From a virus, in IMG/VR virus record IMGVR_UViG_3300003324_000283, positions 1 to 23,193 of that record: DNA of 23,193 nucleotides; one strand, given 5' to 3'. The notes beneath the pieces are model-generated. The model saw nothing but the letters and a program-made list of their open reading frames with translations. It was not told where the DNA came from and did no database searches. Positions within the stretch are counted from its first letter, which is position 1; each line of letters opens with the position of its first letter. Both the position numbers and the translations under genes were made by a program. Below, piece after piece: positions 1 through 7,836 of this stretch.

Positions 1-15
1 TTCAAAAAATGTCAT
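1..15 (-). CDS. Start of a further minus-strand gene, cut by the window edge
   Basis: Downstream of the 126-aa gene on the minus strand, an AGAGG Shine-Dalgarno sequence (about 20-24) is followed after six bases by an ATG at 15-13 and then codons for T-F-F-E before the window ends. The 10-base gap to the stop of the upstream gene suggests an operon. Only five codons are visible, so no function can be given, and the call rests only on the ribosome binding site and spacing. Confidence 0.35.
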
Positions 16-25
16 TAGGGACCTC

Positions 26-406
26 TTATTTGTATATTCCGTACTGCTTCAACAGAATATTTATACATTCCTTGTCTTTTTCTTTGAGAAATGGTTTCTT
101 GCCTAACTTACCAGTTTTATCCACTACGAATAGCTTTTGACGAGTTGAAAGGATGTCCGTGTTACCGCAGAACCCATAGAATGACAAAAGCTTTTTTATA
201 GCTAGTGACTTGGTTTTGGAATCGTCAGTAGACGCTATCAAGTAGCCAACCAAATCAAGCATTGGCTTCATGTCCGTGTCTATCTTCTTGAAGATATTCA
301 AAACTTCATGAATGACAGTATCGGGAATAATCTCAATAATGTCTTGCTCAATTTTCAATATCTCTTGGTCGAGCTTGTTTTGTACGTTATTTGAGTTTGC
401 GTTCAC
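26..406 (-). CDS. Hypothetical protein, 126 aa
   Basis: I do not recognise this protein. It is soluble-looking, with no signal peptide or membrane segment; the first 50 residues are acidic and predicted helical, and the C-terminal 40 are lysine-rich. The start is a GTG (406-404), chosen because AGGGGA lies five bases upstream on the minus strand. It is transcribed divergently from uvsY, whose promoter lies just beyond its start, so this 60-base gap must serve both directions. In T4 the neighbourhood of uvsY holds baseplate genes (25, 26), but nothing in the sequence lets me assign it to either. The reading frame is intact and the codon use looks like that of its neighbours. Confidence 0.75.
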   Translation of the reverse strand: MNANSNNVQNKLDQEILKIEQDIIEIIPDTVIHEVLNIFKKIDTDMKPMLDLVGYLIASTDDSKTKSLAIKKLLSFYGFCGNTDILSTRQKLFVVDKTGKLGKKPFLKEKDKECINILLKQYGIYK

Positions 407-425
407 GATTATCCCCTAATAGGTA

Positions 426-434
426 TGCTATAAT
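426..434 (+). promoter_or_regulatory. Extended -10 promoter of uvsY
   Basis: TGcTATAAT is a perfect extended -10 element; no -35 hexamer is evident 16-18 bases upstream. Transcription would begin near 441, about 28 bases before the uvsY ATG. Its position shows that the longer in-frame ORF opening at 391 cannot be the real start. In T4, middle promoters also use TGnTATAAT, together with a MotA box; I see no clear MotA box here. Confidence 0.6.
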
Positions 435-468
435 TAATACTTATTATTTTATCAGAAAGAAAACTTTT

Positions 469-957
469 ATGACAGAACCATTAGAAAACGATAAGAAAAG
501 CCAAGAACAAAAGATGGAAGAGTTCTTAAAGCAGATGGACGAAATTGACGATAACGTTCTTCAGCAAATAGCAGAAATCTCCAAATCAGCAGAAAAATGC
601 CATAACATTGACAAAAATGATTTAGACATGGAATCTGTTAGAGCTATATCCGACATGCACCGCTATAATACCATGTTAGCTGAGCATAGAGCTAATCTAG
701 CCGTGTTGAGCAGAAAGAAAGATGTTATTCATGGCGAACTTTATGAGAAGTATAGCCGCAACTCTCAAGTAAGACTTGAAACCAAATACGAAGTTGAAGA
801 GTGGATTAATAGAAATCCTAAGTGGCAAAAAATCGTTTCGTATTACAACAATCAAAAAATTCTCGTAGATTATCTTCAAGATATCGTCAAAGCTCTTCAT
901 ACAAAAACTTTTGCGATAAAATATATCATAGAAAATAAGAAGATAGAGCTTAGATAA
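469..957 (+). CDS. uvsY: UvsY-like recombination mediator
   Basis: UvsY loads the UvsX recombinase onto gp32-coated single-stranded DNA during recombination-dependent replication. The 162-aa product is slightly longer than T4 UvsY (137 aa). The best match is C-terminal: a segment reading LVDYLQDIVKAL, then FAIKYI, lines up with LLDFCSGALDAI and FAIKHI of T4 UvsY as I remember it. The middle (AEHRANLAVLSRKK, then an aromatic/basic stretch) also follows the family pattern, and the first 45 residues are an acidic, probably helical extension. I start at ATG 469 because the -10 element lies at 429-434, inside the longer ORF. The ribosome binding site is weak (AGAAAG). The stop codon overlaps the uvsW start (TAATG), so the two are translationally coupled, and uvsY lies close to uvsW in T4 as well. 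Confidence 0.8.
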   Translation: MTEPLENDKKSQEQKMEEFLKQMDEIDDNVLQQIAEISKSAEKCHNIDKNDLDMESVRAISDMHRYNTMLAEHRANLAVLSRKKDVIHGELYEKYSRNSQVRLETKYEVEEWINRNPKWQKIVSYYNNQKILVDYLQDIVKALHTKTFAIKYIIENKKIELR

Positions 958-2459
958 TGCGAGAGAATGTCATAACAATTGTTAAATTGGATGAGGTATG
1001 GGGCAAAGTATTAGCCACAGACTCAGGAGTAATGGAAGCGCTCTATAAAGAGTTCTCTATCTACAAATTTAACCATTGGTTTGACCCTAAAGTAAAATTA
1101 GGAGTTTGGGACGGAAAAATTCATTTCGTAAAACATAATGGTGAATTCCCATTAGGTTTATTCAAAGATGTTCTGAAATTCTGTGAATGTCAGCGTGGAT
1201 ATGAACTCCAGATAGACCCTTGGTTTGGTCCCGAGATACAAGATAAAGACGAATTCATGGCAGACTACTTGAAGGTATTAGACGAAACAGAAAACTTACC
1301 GTTTATTCCTAGAAAATACCAAATAAAAGGCTCAATGAAGGCTATTTACCACAAACGCGCAATCATTGAGCACGGTACCGGTTCTGGTAAGTCTTTCACC
1401 ATATACCTCACTCTAAACTATCTTAGAAAGAAAAACCCGGATCATAAAGCGCTTATACTGGTTCCTAAACTAGACTTGATAACTCAATTCTATGACGATT
1501 TGATAAACTACGGCGCTGACCCAGCTTTACTCGGTAAGTATTACGGGGAAGAAAAAGATTTAGATGCTGCTATCACAATAGGCACATGGCAGTCGCTAAA
1601 GAACAACAAAAATTTCTTGAAAAAGTTTACTATTCTCATCGTTGACGAGTGTCATGGACAAAAAGCTGACGTTGTTCGCTCAGTAGCCGAAGGTGCTATC
1701 AATACCCAATACAGACTTGGTTTTACTGGAACCATGCCGGAAGAAGATAGAAAAGCAGACACCGCACAAATAATAGGTACCCTCGGTCCAGTTGTTGATA
1801 AGATAACAACTGAAGAGCTTCAAAAACTGAAAATGGTAAGCCAGTTGAAGATAAACATTCCGTACATCAGTTATCAAGACGAAGAAATAAAAGAACTCAA
1901 ATCATCTATTCGTATTCTCATGAAACAGAAAAAGCCAAGAGAAGCTTACCAGTTAGAAAAGACTTTCACTCAGAAACACGAAAAGAGAAACGCTTTTATT
2001 GGCAAAATAACCAAGAAAATGTTAGATTTGGATAGAAACGTATTGATATTGGTGAATAAGTTGGACCACGTTGATACTATAGTGGAAGCTTTGAAAGCAA
2101 TTAATATAAATCCATTTGTTGTTACTGGACAAGTAAAAGATACAGATGAAAGAAATGAAGTTAGAAAGAAAATGGAACTTTCTGGCGGAAATGTGATTGT
2201 GGCAACTAGTGGTGTATACTCTACTGGTATTTCTATAAATCGTCTTCACTGTGTTATATTTGCCGATCCTGGTAAATCTAAAATTACCACTTTACAATCC
2301 GTAGGTCGTGGTTTAAGATTACATGAGACAAAAGATAAGTTATACTTATTCGACGTTTCTGACAATCTTGTGTTTGGAAACAAGCACTTGGAGAAGAGAA
2401 TGGAATTCTATGCGAGAAATAATTTTGACGTTGAAATAAAGGAGATATCCTTTGCCTAA
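957..2459 (+). CDS. uvsW: UvsW-like superfamily 2 DNA/RNA helicase
   Basis: UvsW remodels branched recombination and stalled-fork intermediates and unwinds R-loops, which in T4 shifts replication from origins to recombination. The 500-aa product has a small N-terminal domain (about 1-110, containing KIHFVKHNGEFPLG) like the UvsW DNA-binding domain, then RecA-like domain 1 with Walker A GTGSGKS (140-146), motif II DECH (230-233) and motif III TGT (258-260). RecA-like domain 2 follows, with motif V near 415-426 and motif VI QSVGRGLR (447-454). It is somewhat shorter than T4 UvsW (587 aa, from memory), but all helicase motifs are intact. It overlaps uvsY by one base and the next gene by eight. 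Other SF2 helicases share these motifs; the N-terminal domain and the uvsY neighbour decide for UvsW. Confidence 0.92.
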   Translation: MRENVITIVKLDEVWGKVLATDSGVMEALYKEFSIYKFNHWFDPKVKLGVWDGKIHFVKHNGEFPLGLFKDVLKFCECQRGYELQIDPWFGPEIQDKDEFMADYLKVLDETENLPFIPRKYQIKGSMKAIYHKRAIIEHGTGSGKSFTIYLTLNYLRKKNPDHKALILVPKLDLITQFYDDLINYGADPALLGKYYGEEKDLDAAITIGTWQSLKNNKNFLKKFTILIVDECHGQKADVVRSVAEGAINTQYRLGFTGTMPEEDRKADTAQIIGTLGPVVDKITTEELQKLKMVSQLKINIPYISYQDEEIKELKSSIRILMKQKKPREAYQLEKTFTQKHEKRNAFIGKITKKMLDLDRNVLILVNKLDHVDTIVEALKAININPFVVTGQVKDTDERNEVRKKMELSGGNVIVATSGVYSTGISINRLHCVIFADPGKSKITTLQSVGRGLRLHETKDKLYLFDVSDNLVFGNKHLEKRMEFYARNNFDVEIKEISFA

Positions 2460-4431
2460 GTTTCGTAATGTAAGCCAAAAACAGATTAACATAATTTCTA
2501 ATGGTAGAAAAATACCAGTTCCGCCAAATGGTGAGATAGATGGTCCTGCTGAATTTGTTATGTACGCGGGTTTGCGTGCCATCAACCATAGCGTTGATAG
2601 GAAATCCGTAGATGTTAATAAGAGCGTTCTAATGAACAAAAATCTCATGGAAAACAAAAACGCATTACCAAATAACGTTGTTAAAAACGTTTTCAAACCG
2701 CCAACTCAATCAGCAACTCGCGTAAACTCATCTATGATACCTATTCCGGATATATTTCCAGTAGATGACGGGTTTGATAAAAACAGAGAAATAGATAACA
2801 CTATTCGCCATTTAGAATCCTATCCAAAACATTTACCTACTATTGGTATTTGTATTCTAACTAAGAATTCATTAGAACTTATTCGTGACTGTTGCGATTC
2901 TATTTTAGAACACGTTGCCTATCCTGGTACAAAACTGTATATATTTGATACCGGTACTACAGAAATACCAGTATTGAACTATTACGAAACTCTAAAGAAA
3001 AACGGTAAGTATCCTGTAGAAGTAATCAACGTCGGCGCTTTCCACTTTTCAGCTAATTACAACGTCGGTATTGATAAAGTAAATACTGATTACGTCATAA
3101 TTCAAAATAACGACACGAAAGCAATAAACGATTATATTTCAAGATTGATGCGTGTTGCCATTATTGAAAAAGTAGGTTTATCTGGTCCTCGCATGTTGTT
3201 TACCAATGGTACTATTCAACACGATGGGCAACAACTCTATAACGATAGAGGTAAATTAGAAAACCCAGGACACGTAAATTTCGGTGCGCCTAGAGAAATA
3301 GCCGGCGGTAGACACGTTGTAGACGGTATTACCGCTGCAGGTGTTCTATTGAAAACCGCATGGTTCAAGGAACTAAACGGATTTGACGTTGGTTTCAAAG
3401 ACATCTATCAAGACGTTCACTTTTGTATGAAAAACAAGATGAACGGTAAGATGTCCGTATGTGATAGAGATGCGCTTATCTACCATTATGATAATACGTC
3501 TCGTAAGAAGTTATGGAACGATCCAGCTAAAATAGCCGACATGCGTAAAGACCATAACTATCTTTATAGAAAAGTAAATGAGGGCGAACTACAAATCAAG
3601 ATTAGAAAAAAGAAAAAATTCAGTCTTATTACGCTAGTCAACAACAACACTCAGTATTTTGATTTCTTAAACGATATACGAAACCAGAACAGTAAAGATA
3701 GTTTTGAAATAATAGCTTTACCTAACTATAACAACGAATACCGTTCTTGCGCTCAAGCGCTAAATGTGGGTATGGATATATCCGAAAGTGAATATTGTAT
3801 TCTATGTCACCAGGACTTGAGAATGGGTCCGGATTGGCTTAGTGGTATTTCCAAACATATTGACGATATGAACGCCAGAGGTATCAATTGGGGAACAATT
3901 GGTATGGCCGGAAGTTATCGCTATAGTAAGACCCATGACGTTGGTATAACGTATTTGGACAACAATGACGAAGCAAACCCAGGAAAAAGATGCGTTGATA
4001 CCTACAGAGAAAAATATGGTCAACGTGTAGAGGTACAAACTCTAGATGAGCTTTGTATTGTCACCAAAACCAATATCGGAATAAGATTTGACGAACAAGC
4101 ATTTAACCATTATCATTGGTACGGTGCCGATTTCTGTCTCAATGCGTTATCAAGAGGATATAAGAATTACGTCATAGACGCATCTTGTACTCACCTTTCT
4201 GATGGATTCAGCAATCTTATAAAGGAAGAACATAAAGCGAAGTATTTAGAAGGTGCCGCATCATTATTCAATAAGTGGAAATTAGTTTTCCCTCATTTCA
4301 GAACAATGACTGCTATCTTCTCGAAACAAACTAACAACGAAGGTAAAGAGGTATATCTAGTACATTTTTACGTAGCCGACGAACTAATAAAACGTGGACA
4401 TCATTTCCCTAAAGGGATTAGCATATCATAA
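2452..4431 (+). CDS. Tandem-domain family 2 glycosyltransferase
   Basis: This 659-aa protein probably transfers sugars from nucleotide-sugar donors. An N-terminal region (1-125) begins with a short beta-rich segment (about 1-50) and continues into a low-complexity linker. The first GT-A domain (about 128-350) has the GT2 opening PTIGICILTKN and a metal-binding position reading NND (219-221), followed by GVLLKTAWFKELNGFD, a typical acceptor-side GT2 motif. The second domain (about 389-600) opens with FSLITLVNNN and has CHQDL (452-456) in the equivalent place. No membrane segment is seen, so it should be cytoplasmic. The start is TTG (2452), supported by AAGGAG six bases upstream and inside the end of uvsW (8-base overlap). 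Donor and acceptor cannot be read from sequence; the rml genes at 18.8-21.2 kb could supply the donor. Confidence 0.85.
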   Translation: MPKFRNVSQKQINIISNGRKIPVPPNGEIDGPAEFVMYAGLRAINHSVDRKSVDVNKSVLMNKNLMENKNALPNNVVKNVFKPPTQSATRVNSSMIPIPDIFPVDDGFDKNREIDNTIRHLESYPKHLPTIGICILTKNSLELIRDCCDSILEHVAYPGTKLYIFDTGTTEIPVLNYYETLKKNGKYPVEVINVGAFHFSANYNVGIDKVNTDYVIIQNNDTKAINDYISRLMRVAIIEKVGLSGPRMLFTNGTIQHDGQQLYNDRGKLENPGHVNFGAPREIAGGRHVVDGITAAGVLLKTAWFKELNGFDVGFKDIYQDVHFCMKNKMNGKMSVCDRDALIYHYDNTSRKKLWNDPAKIADMRKDHNYLYRKVNEGELQIKIRKKKKFSLITLVNNNTQYFDFLNDIRNQNSKDSFEIIALPNYNNEYRSCAQALNVGMDISESEYCILCHQDLRMGPDWLSGISKHIDDMNARGINWGTIGMAGSYRYSKTHDVGITYLDNNDEANPGKRCVDTYREKYGQRVEVQTLDELCIVTKTNIGIRFDEQAFNHYHWYGADFCLNALSRGYKNYVIDASCTHLSDGFSNLIKEEHKAKYLEGAASLFNKWKLVFPHFRTMTAIFSKQTNNEGKEVYLVHFYVADELIKRGHHFPKGISIS

Positions 4432-4447
4432 ACGCCATAAACAACAT

Positions 4448-4476
4448 TTGAATTAATTGAAACGATACCGTATAAT
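4448..4476 (+). promoter_or_regulatory. Sigma70-type promoter opening the 4.4-4.9 kb intergenic region
   Basis: TTGAAT (4448-4453), a 17-base spacer and a perfect TATAAT (4471-4476) make one of the best sigma70-like promoters in the window. Transcription should begin near 4483, directly at the left arm of a 7-bp hairpin. No gene with a ribosome binding site follows on this strand before 4933, which points to a noncoding transcript. Confidence 0.65.
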
Positions 4477-4482
4477 TACAAA

Positions 4483-4908
4483 CTGAGGTTCCTAAGTTAG
4501 TCCAACCTCACAAATATAAAGGACAGCAGAAAACAGATATTAAAAGTCGCATTTTACTTTTATTGTCTGGCAAACAAACGAAAGAATGTTTGAGAAAAGA
4601 AGAATGCAGCCGAAAACATAAGATACTCTTACGGTAAAATAAGAGAGAAGCCTTGGCTCTTTATCACATATTGACTTTAGCCACTTATTTTTGGGATACC
4701 AAAAGTGAGATTAGGAATACTTGTGTCTATGTGAAAAATAAGCCAATTTATCGCAGAAAAGAAAAAATATTCATACAAATTAATTATGCGGAGTGACGAT
4801 AGTCACGACGCAGAACGAGCAACGAAGTTGTAAGTTCATGATCAATATAAGTTAATTAAAGTTAATACACCAAAACAAAAAAGCCACGTAATTTAATTTT
4901 ACGTGGCT
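4483..4908 (+). ncRNA. Candidate structured noncoding RNA, about 425 nt
   Basis: This 500-base gap (4432-4932) holds no convincing ORF but begins with a strong promoter and contains a string of hairpins. They are: TGAGGTT/AACCTCA (4484-4490 with 4504-4510); a 14-position stem with one mismatch (4534-4547 with 4556-4569, core TAAAAGT/ACTTTTA); CAAAC/GTTTG (4575-4592); CTCTTA/TAAGAG (4626-4645); TTTTGG-GATA-CCAAAA flanked by CAC/GTG (4682-4707); TGCG-GA-GTGAC-GATA-GTCAC-GA-CGCA (4787-4812), with a symmetric GA/GA internal loop; and GAAC-GAG-CAAC-GAA-GTTG-TAA-GTTC (4813-4837). A final 10-bp hairpin (4882-4908) may end it. I do not recognise tmRNA, RNase P, 6S or tRNA features. The strand is set by the promoter; the extent is inferred. 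No covariation can be judged from one sequence. Confidence 0.5.
4877..4908 (-). terminator. Rho-independent terminator of the gp55-gp47-gp46 unit
   Basis: A perfect 10-bp stem (AGCCACGTAA 4882-4891, TTACGTGGCT 4899-4908) with a 7-base loop is followed on the minus strand by TTTTTT and then another T run. It lies 25 bases past the gp46 stop. On the plus strand the bases after the stem are only moderately T-rich, so it may be a weaker terminator for the candidate RNA in that direction. Confidence 0.85.
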
Positions 4909-4932
4909 AATCTAGTTTAATTGTTTGAGAAA

Positions 4933-6711
4933 CTACTTACTGCTTATACCCTCTATAGAAGTAAACCCGTCTCTCTTTACGAGATTGATTATGCTATCGA
5001 AGTGTTCTTCTCCTAGTTCTTTTCTATGAGTAATAACGTAGATAGCTTTATCCGGATAAGCGACTTTGAAAGCTGTGTTAAGATGTTCCATAAAGCATTC
5101 AACACCATCAGCATCCATAGACGTATCTAAAATTTCATCTAATATGAGAATATTAGTATCTATAGAGTTCTGTAACTTAGACACATCAATAAGAGCAAGT
5201 AAAAGAGCTAAGTCAATTCTTCTTTTTTCACCACCGGAAAACGATGCGTATGGCATTGGATCGCGATTACGAGAAATAAGTTTTTCTGTAAGCTCAGAGT
5301 CAAAGATAATAGTATAGTCACTTCCTAAAACACTCAAATAATGGTTTGCTTTCTTGTTTAAGAAAGGAAGAACTTTTTTAACCACATACTTACTTACACC
5401 TTCTTCACCAAGTATATTACGTATAAACTTATGATAGTCAAATTTAGTAACAGATGACTTGAATTTATCTTCAAATCCTTTTACTTCGTTTTCTTGTTTA
5501 ATTAGAACTTCATCTGAAATGATATTTGCTATATCTAAGGTTCTCAAACTCTCTTGCTTACCTGCTTCTTTTTTAGCTTCAATCTTTTCATTCAAAGAAT
5601 TGATTTGGAGATTATACTTATTCAAATTTTTCTCTAAAGAATATACTTCATTGTGTAAAGACAGTCTTTTATCTTCTAAGCTAGATGTTTTTTGTTTGTT
5701 CAAAGAAATCTTAGTTTGACATTCAATAACATTCTTTTTTTCGGCTTCAATATATTCTTTTATTTTCGGATTATCTGATTGGCTAGTTTTACATAAAGGA
5801 CAATGTGGGGAGTTGTCTAATTTACTGATAACTTCCTTACTATTCTTTATGGAAACCTCAAGTTCACGATTTTCAAGATTTATTTTTGAAACTTCATCAT
5901 TAACAGCATCTCTTTCCGCTGTCACTTGTTTAATTTTGTTTTCAAAATCACTTTCTTGAATCAATGTTTCAATGGTTTTCTTTTCAAGAACAAGAGCTTT
6001 ACCTTCTTTCTTTATTCTTTCAATATTTTCTTTCTTTTGTTCTTCAAACTTCTGACTTTCCTTCAAAAGACTTTCACGTCTTTCTTTCGTAACTTTCAAA
6101 GCTTCCAGTCCGTTCTTCAAAAGACTTTCATAGTTCTTCACGTCACTCTTGGCTTCAAGGTGCTTATCCTTGGCAATGTCAGACATCTTTGCGAATATTC
6201 CTAAAGAAAGAATATCCTCAAGCACTGGTCTTTTTTCTTGTGGAGTCATTTCGAGGAATGGTTTTGAATGATTTACGTTTAATACAATCATGTTAGTGAA
6301 AGCTGTATAACTAATACAAATCTTTTCTTCTAACCATTTTTGAGTTTCAGACATGGATGAGAATTCAACTTCTTTACCGTTTTCCCAAATCTTAAGATAA
6401 GTAGGTCCAATTCCTCTTTCAACCTTATAGTCTATTCCTCTAATTTCAAATTCAGAAGAAACGACACAATCCTTACCGTTGTTTACGGAATTAGCTATTT
6501 TGTCTTTAGCTACTTTTCTAATAGGTTTTCCGAATACAGCAAAGGCAATCGAATCGCTGAGCAAGGATGACTTACCTACACCGTTTCTCTTGTTTCCTGG
6601 TTCTACTTTACCGGAAACGGCATGGATACCGTTTTTGTACTCAAAAACAGTCTCAACATTTCCGAAACTAAGGAAGTTCTTAACGGTTACGTTCTTAAAT
6701 ATTATCTTCAC
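4933..6711 (-). CDS. 46: gp46-like recombination nuclease subunit (Rad50/SbcC family ATPase)
   Basis: With gp47 this forms the Mre11/Rad50-type complex that resects DNA ends to start recombination-dependent replication. The 592-aa protein has an N-terminal ABC half with Walker A in NGVGKSS (43-49). Two long charged helices (about 175-300 and 315-420) flank a zinc hook, CPLC (304-307). The C-terminal half has the ABC signature SFSGGEKRR (490-498), Walker B ILILDE (521-526), the D-loop LDTSMD (528-533) and an H-loop His (about 562). The usual first Gly of Walker A is Lys41, a minor variation. Length is close to T4 gp46 (560). The start is GTG (6711), with AAAGGG upstream. It follows gp47 by 32 bases, and an extended -10 in that gap gives it its own promoter. 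Confidence 0.95.
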   Translation of the reverse strand: MKIIFKNVTVKNFLSFGNVETVFEYKNGIHAVSGKVEPGNKRNGVGKSSLLSDSIAFAVFGKPIRKVAKDKIANSVNNGKDCVVSSEFEIRGIDYKVERGIGPTYLKIWENGKEVEFSSMSETQKWLEEKICISYTAFTNMIVLNVNHSKPFLEMTPQEKRPVLEDILSLGIFAKMSDIAKDKHLEAKSDVKNYESLLKNGLEALKVTKERRESLLKESQKFEEQKKENIERIKKEGKALVLEKKTIETLIQESDFENKIKQVTAERDAVNDEVSKINLENRELEVSIKNSKEVISKLDNSPHCPLCKTSQSDNPKIKEYIEAEKKNVIECQTKISLNKQKTSSLEDKRLSLHNEVYSLEKNLNKYNLQINSLNEKIEAKKEAGKQESLRTLDIANIISDEVLIKQENEVKGFEDKFKSSVTKFDYHKFIRNILGEEGVSKYVVKKVLPFLNKKANHYLSVLGSDYTIIFDSELTEKLISRNRDPMPYASFSGGEKRRIDLALLLALIDVSKLQNSIDTNILILDEILDTSMDADGVECFMEHLNTAFKVAYPDKAIYVITHRKELGEEHFDSIINLVKRDGFTSIEGISSK

Positions 6712-6737
6712 GGAATAAACCCTTTCATATAAGTAAT

Positions 6738-6746
6738 ATTATATCA
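6738..6746 (-). promoter_or_regulatory. Extended -10 promoter of gene 46, built on the gp47 stop codon
   Basis: On the minus strand TGaTATAAT is a perfect extended -10; its first three bases are exactly the TGA stop codon of gp47. No good -35 is present. Transcription would start near 6731, about 20 bases before the gp46 GTG, leaving room for the AAAGGG ribosome binding site. Confidence 0.5.
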
Positions 6747-7817
6747 CTCATTGTTTTCTGAAGTTGCTGCTTGGTGGAGTTCTGTTAGGAAACTCAGAAG
6801 CTTCTTTTCTTCAATATTATCTTCAAGTTTGATGTTTTTAACGTATTCACCTAGGAACGATAAAGTATCGGTCATGGTAATATCTAAATCATCGTTTTCG
6901 TCTATCTCTTCTATGAACTCATTTTCAACATCAAGCTTTATAGGCGATAACCCCTCAAGCTTTGTCATTGATTTGACAATATCCACTTCATCGTATTTTT
7001 TGTCAATGACGATTTTGATTGAATTACCTTTGACTCTTTCGAGCAAAGTGCTGTCATCTAAAACGTCTTGAATTGTAATCTTTATGAAGGTAGGACTATC
7101 TGTGTTTTCAATGAATTCAGTCTTGCCTTCGTCAATATCATAAACATGGATTCCTTTAGCGTCACCGTAGTCGCCCCATGTGATTTGATAAGGGCATCCC
7201 AGGTATGAGATTTGATTCATGGTATTACGTAAGTGGTAGTGCCCAGTGAAGACACGCTTGAAGTTCTTGAACTTACCTTTTTCGAGTCCGAAATCGTCAA
7301 ATTGTCCTTTAGATATTTCAAATCCTTTGATTTCAAAATGTCCTAAGCATAAATCAAACTTTTCTTCGCCAGCGCATATAGCGTTGAAATCGTGAAGAGT
7401 TTTGCTTTCTTCTACTAACCATGGGAAAGTTATGATTTTCTTTCCGTTTATGGTTTCTTTGACTATATCGTCAATGATGGTAACGTTTTTGAATCCTCTA
7501 AGGATTTCCAAAGAGTTAACGTCTATTCTGTTTTTATAGTAGATGTCATGATTACCAAGAAGTATCTTGAAATGTACATTTTTATGATTGGATTCGTACC
7601 ATCTGAAAATTTCAAGTACAGTGTTAAACGTTCTTACGTTTATGTGATTACGACAATCAAACAAATCACCTAATATTCTTACGTCAGTGATATTTCTTGT
7701 ATCAATGGCTTTAGCAAGAGTCTTAAGGAAGAAGTCTTTGATAATTTCAAGATATCGTTCACTGTTGTTCTTTACTCCAAAGTGAATATCGCTAATCATT
7801 AAAATCTTATGACCCAT
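6744..7817 (-). CDS. 47: gp47-like recombination nuclease subunit (Mre11/SbcD family)
   Basis: This is the metal-dependent nuclease partner of gp46. The 357-aa product (T4 gp47 is 339) shows all Mre11 phosphoesterase motifs in order: DIH (10-12), GDLFD (50-54), GNHD (88-91), GH (159-160) and GHYH (192-195). The rest (about 240-357) is an acidic, helix-rich region in the position of the Mre11 capping and partner-binding part. It lies between gp55 and gp46, as in T4, where 55, 47 and 46 are also neighbours. The ATG at 7817 has AAGGAG seven bases upstream, but both are enclosed in a 10-bp hairpin (7813-7835), so translation is probably controlled. Confidence 0.95.
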   Translation of the reverse strand: MGHKILMISDIHFGVKNNSERYLEIIKDFFLKTLAKAIDTRNITDVRILGDLFDCRNHINVRTFNTVLEIFRWYESNHKNVHFKILLGNHDIYYKNRIDVNSLEILRGFKNVTIIDDIVKETINGKKIITFPWLVEESKTLHDFNAICAGEEKFDLCLGHFEIKGFEISKGQFDDFGLEKGKFKNFKRVFTGHYHLRNTMNQISYLGCPYQITWGDYGDAKGIHVYDIDEGKTEFIENTDSPTFIKITIQDVLDDSTLLERVKGNSIKIVIDKKYDEVDIVKSMTKLEGLSPIKLDVENEFIEEIDENDDLDITMTDTLSFLGEYVKNIKLEDNIEEKKLLSFLTELHQAATSENNE

Positions 7818-7835
7818 AAGGAAGCTCCTTATGGG
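7813..7835 (-). promoter_or_regulatory. Hairpin enclosing the gp47 ribosome binding site and start codon
   Basis: On the minus strand CCCATAAGGA, a GCT loop and TCCTTATGGG form a perfect 10-bp hairpin. The left arm holds the AAGGA of the Shine-Dalgarno sequence and the right arm holds the ATG. No T run follows on either strand, so it is not a terminator. A transcript reading through from gp55 would carry the whole hairpin and should translate gp47 poorly. One starting at the promoter just upstream (near 7830) would lack most of the left arm. T4 genes e, soc and 49 are known to be controlled this way. Confidence 0.65.
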
Positions 7836-7836
7836 T

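Noticed and set aside
391-468. Longer N-terminus of the uvsY ORF
   Set aside because: The extended -10 promoter (426-434) lies inside it, and the residues before ATG 469 do not resemble UvsY.
2284-2696. Two minus-strand ORFs of 101 and 116 codons over the uvsW end and glycosyltransferase start
   Set aside because: They are antisense to strongly supported coding sequence and show no domain features or ribosome binding sites.
4585-4832. Short ORFs of 11 and 15 codons in the intergenic region (ATG at 4587 and 4786)
   Set aside because: Neither has a Shine-Dalgarno sequence, and both overlap strong hairpins.
4483-4908. tmRNA, RNase P RNA, tRNA or group I intron in the large intergenic region
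   Set aside because: I found no tRNA-like acceptor or T-loop, no RNase P conserved blocks and no interrupted gene around it.
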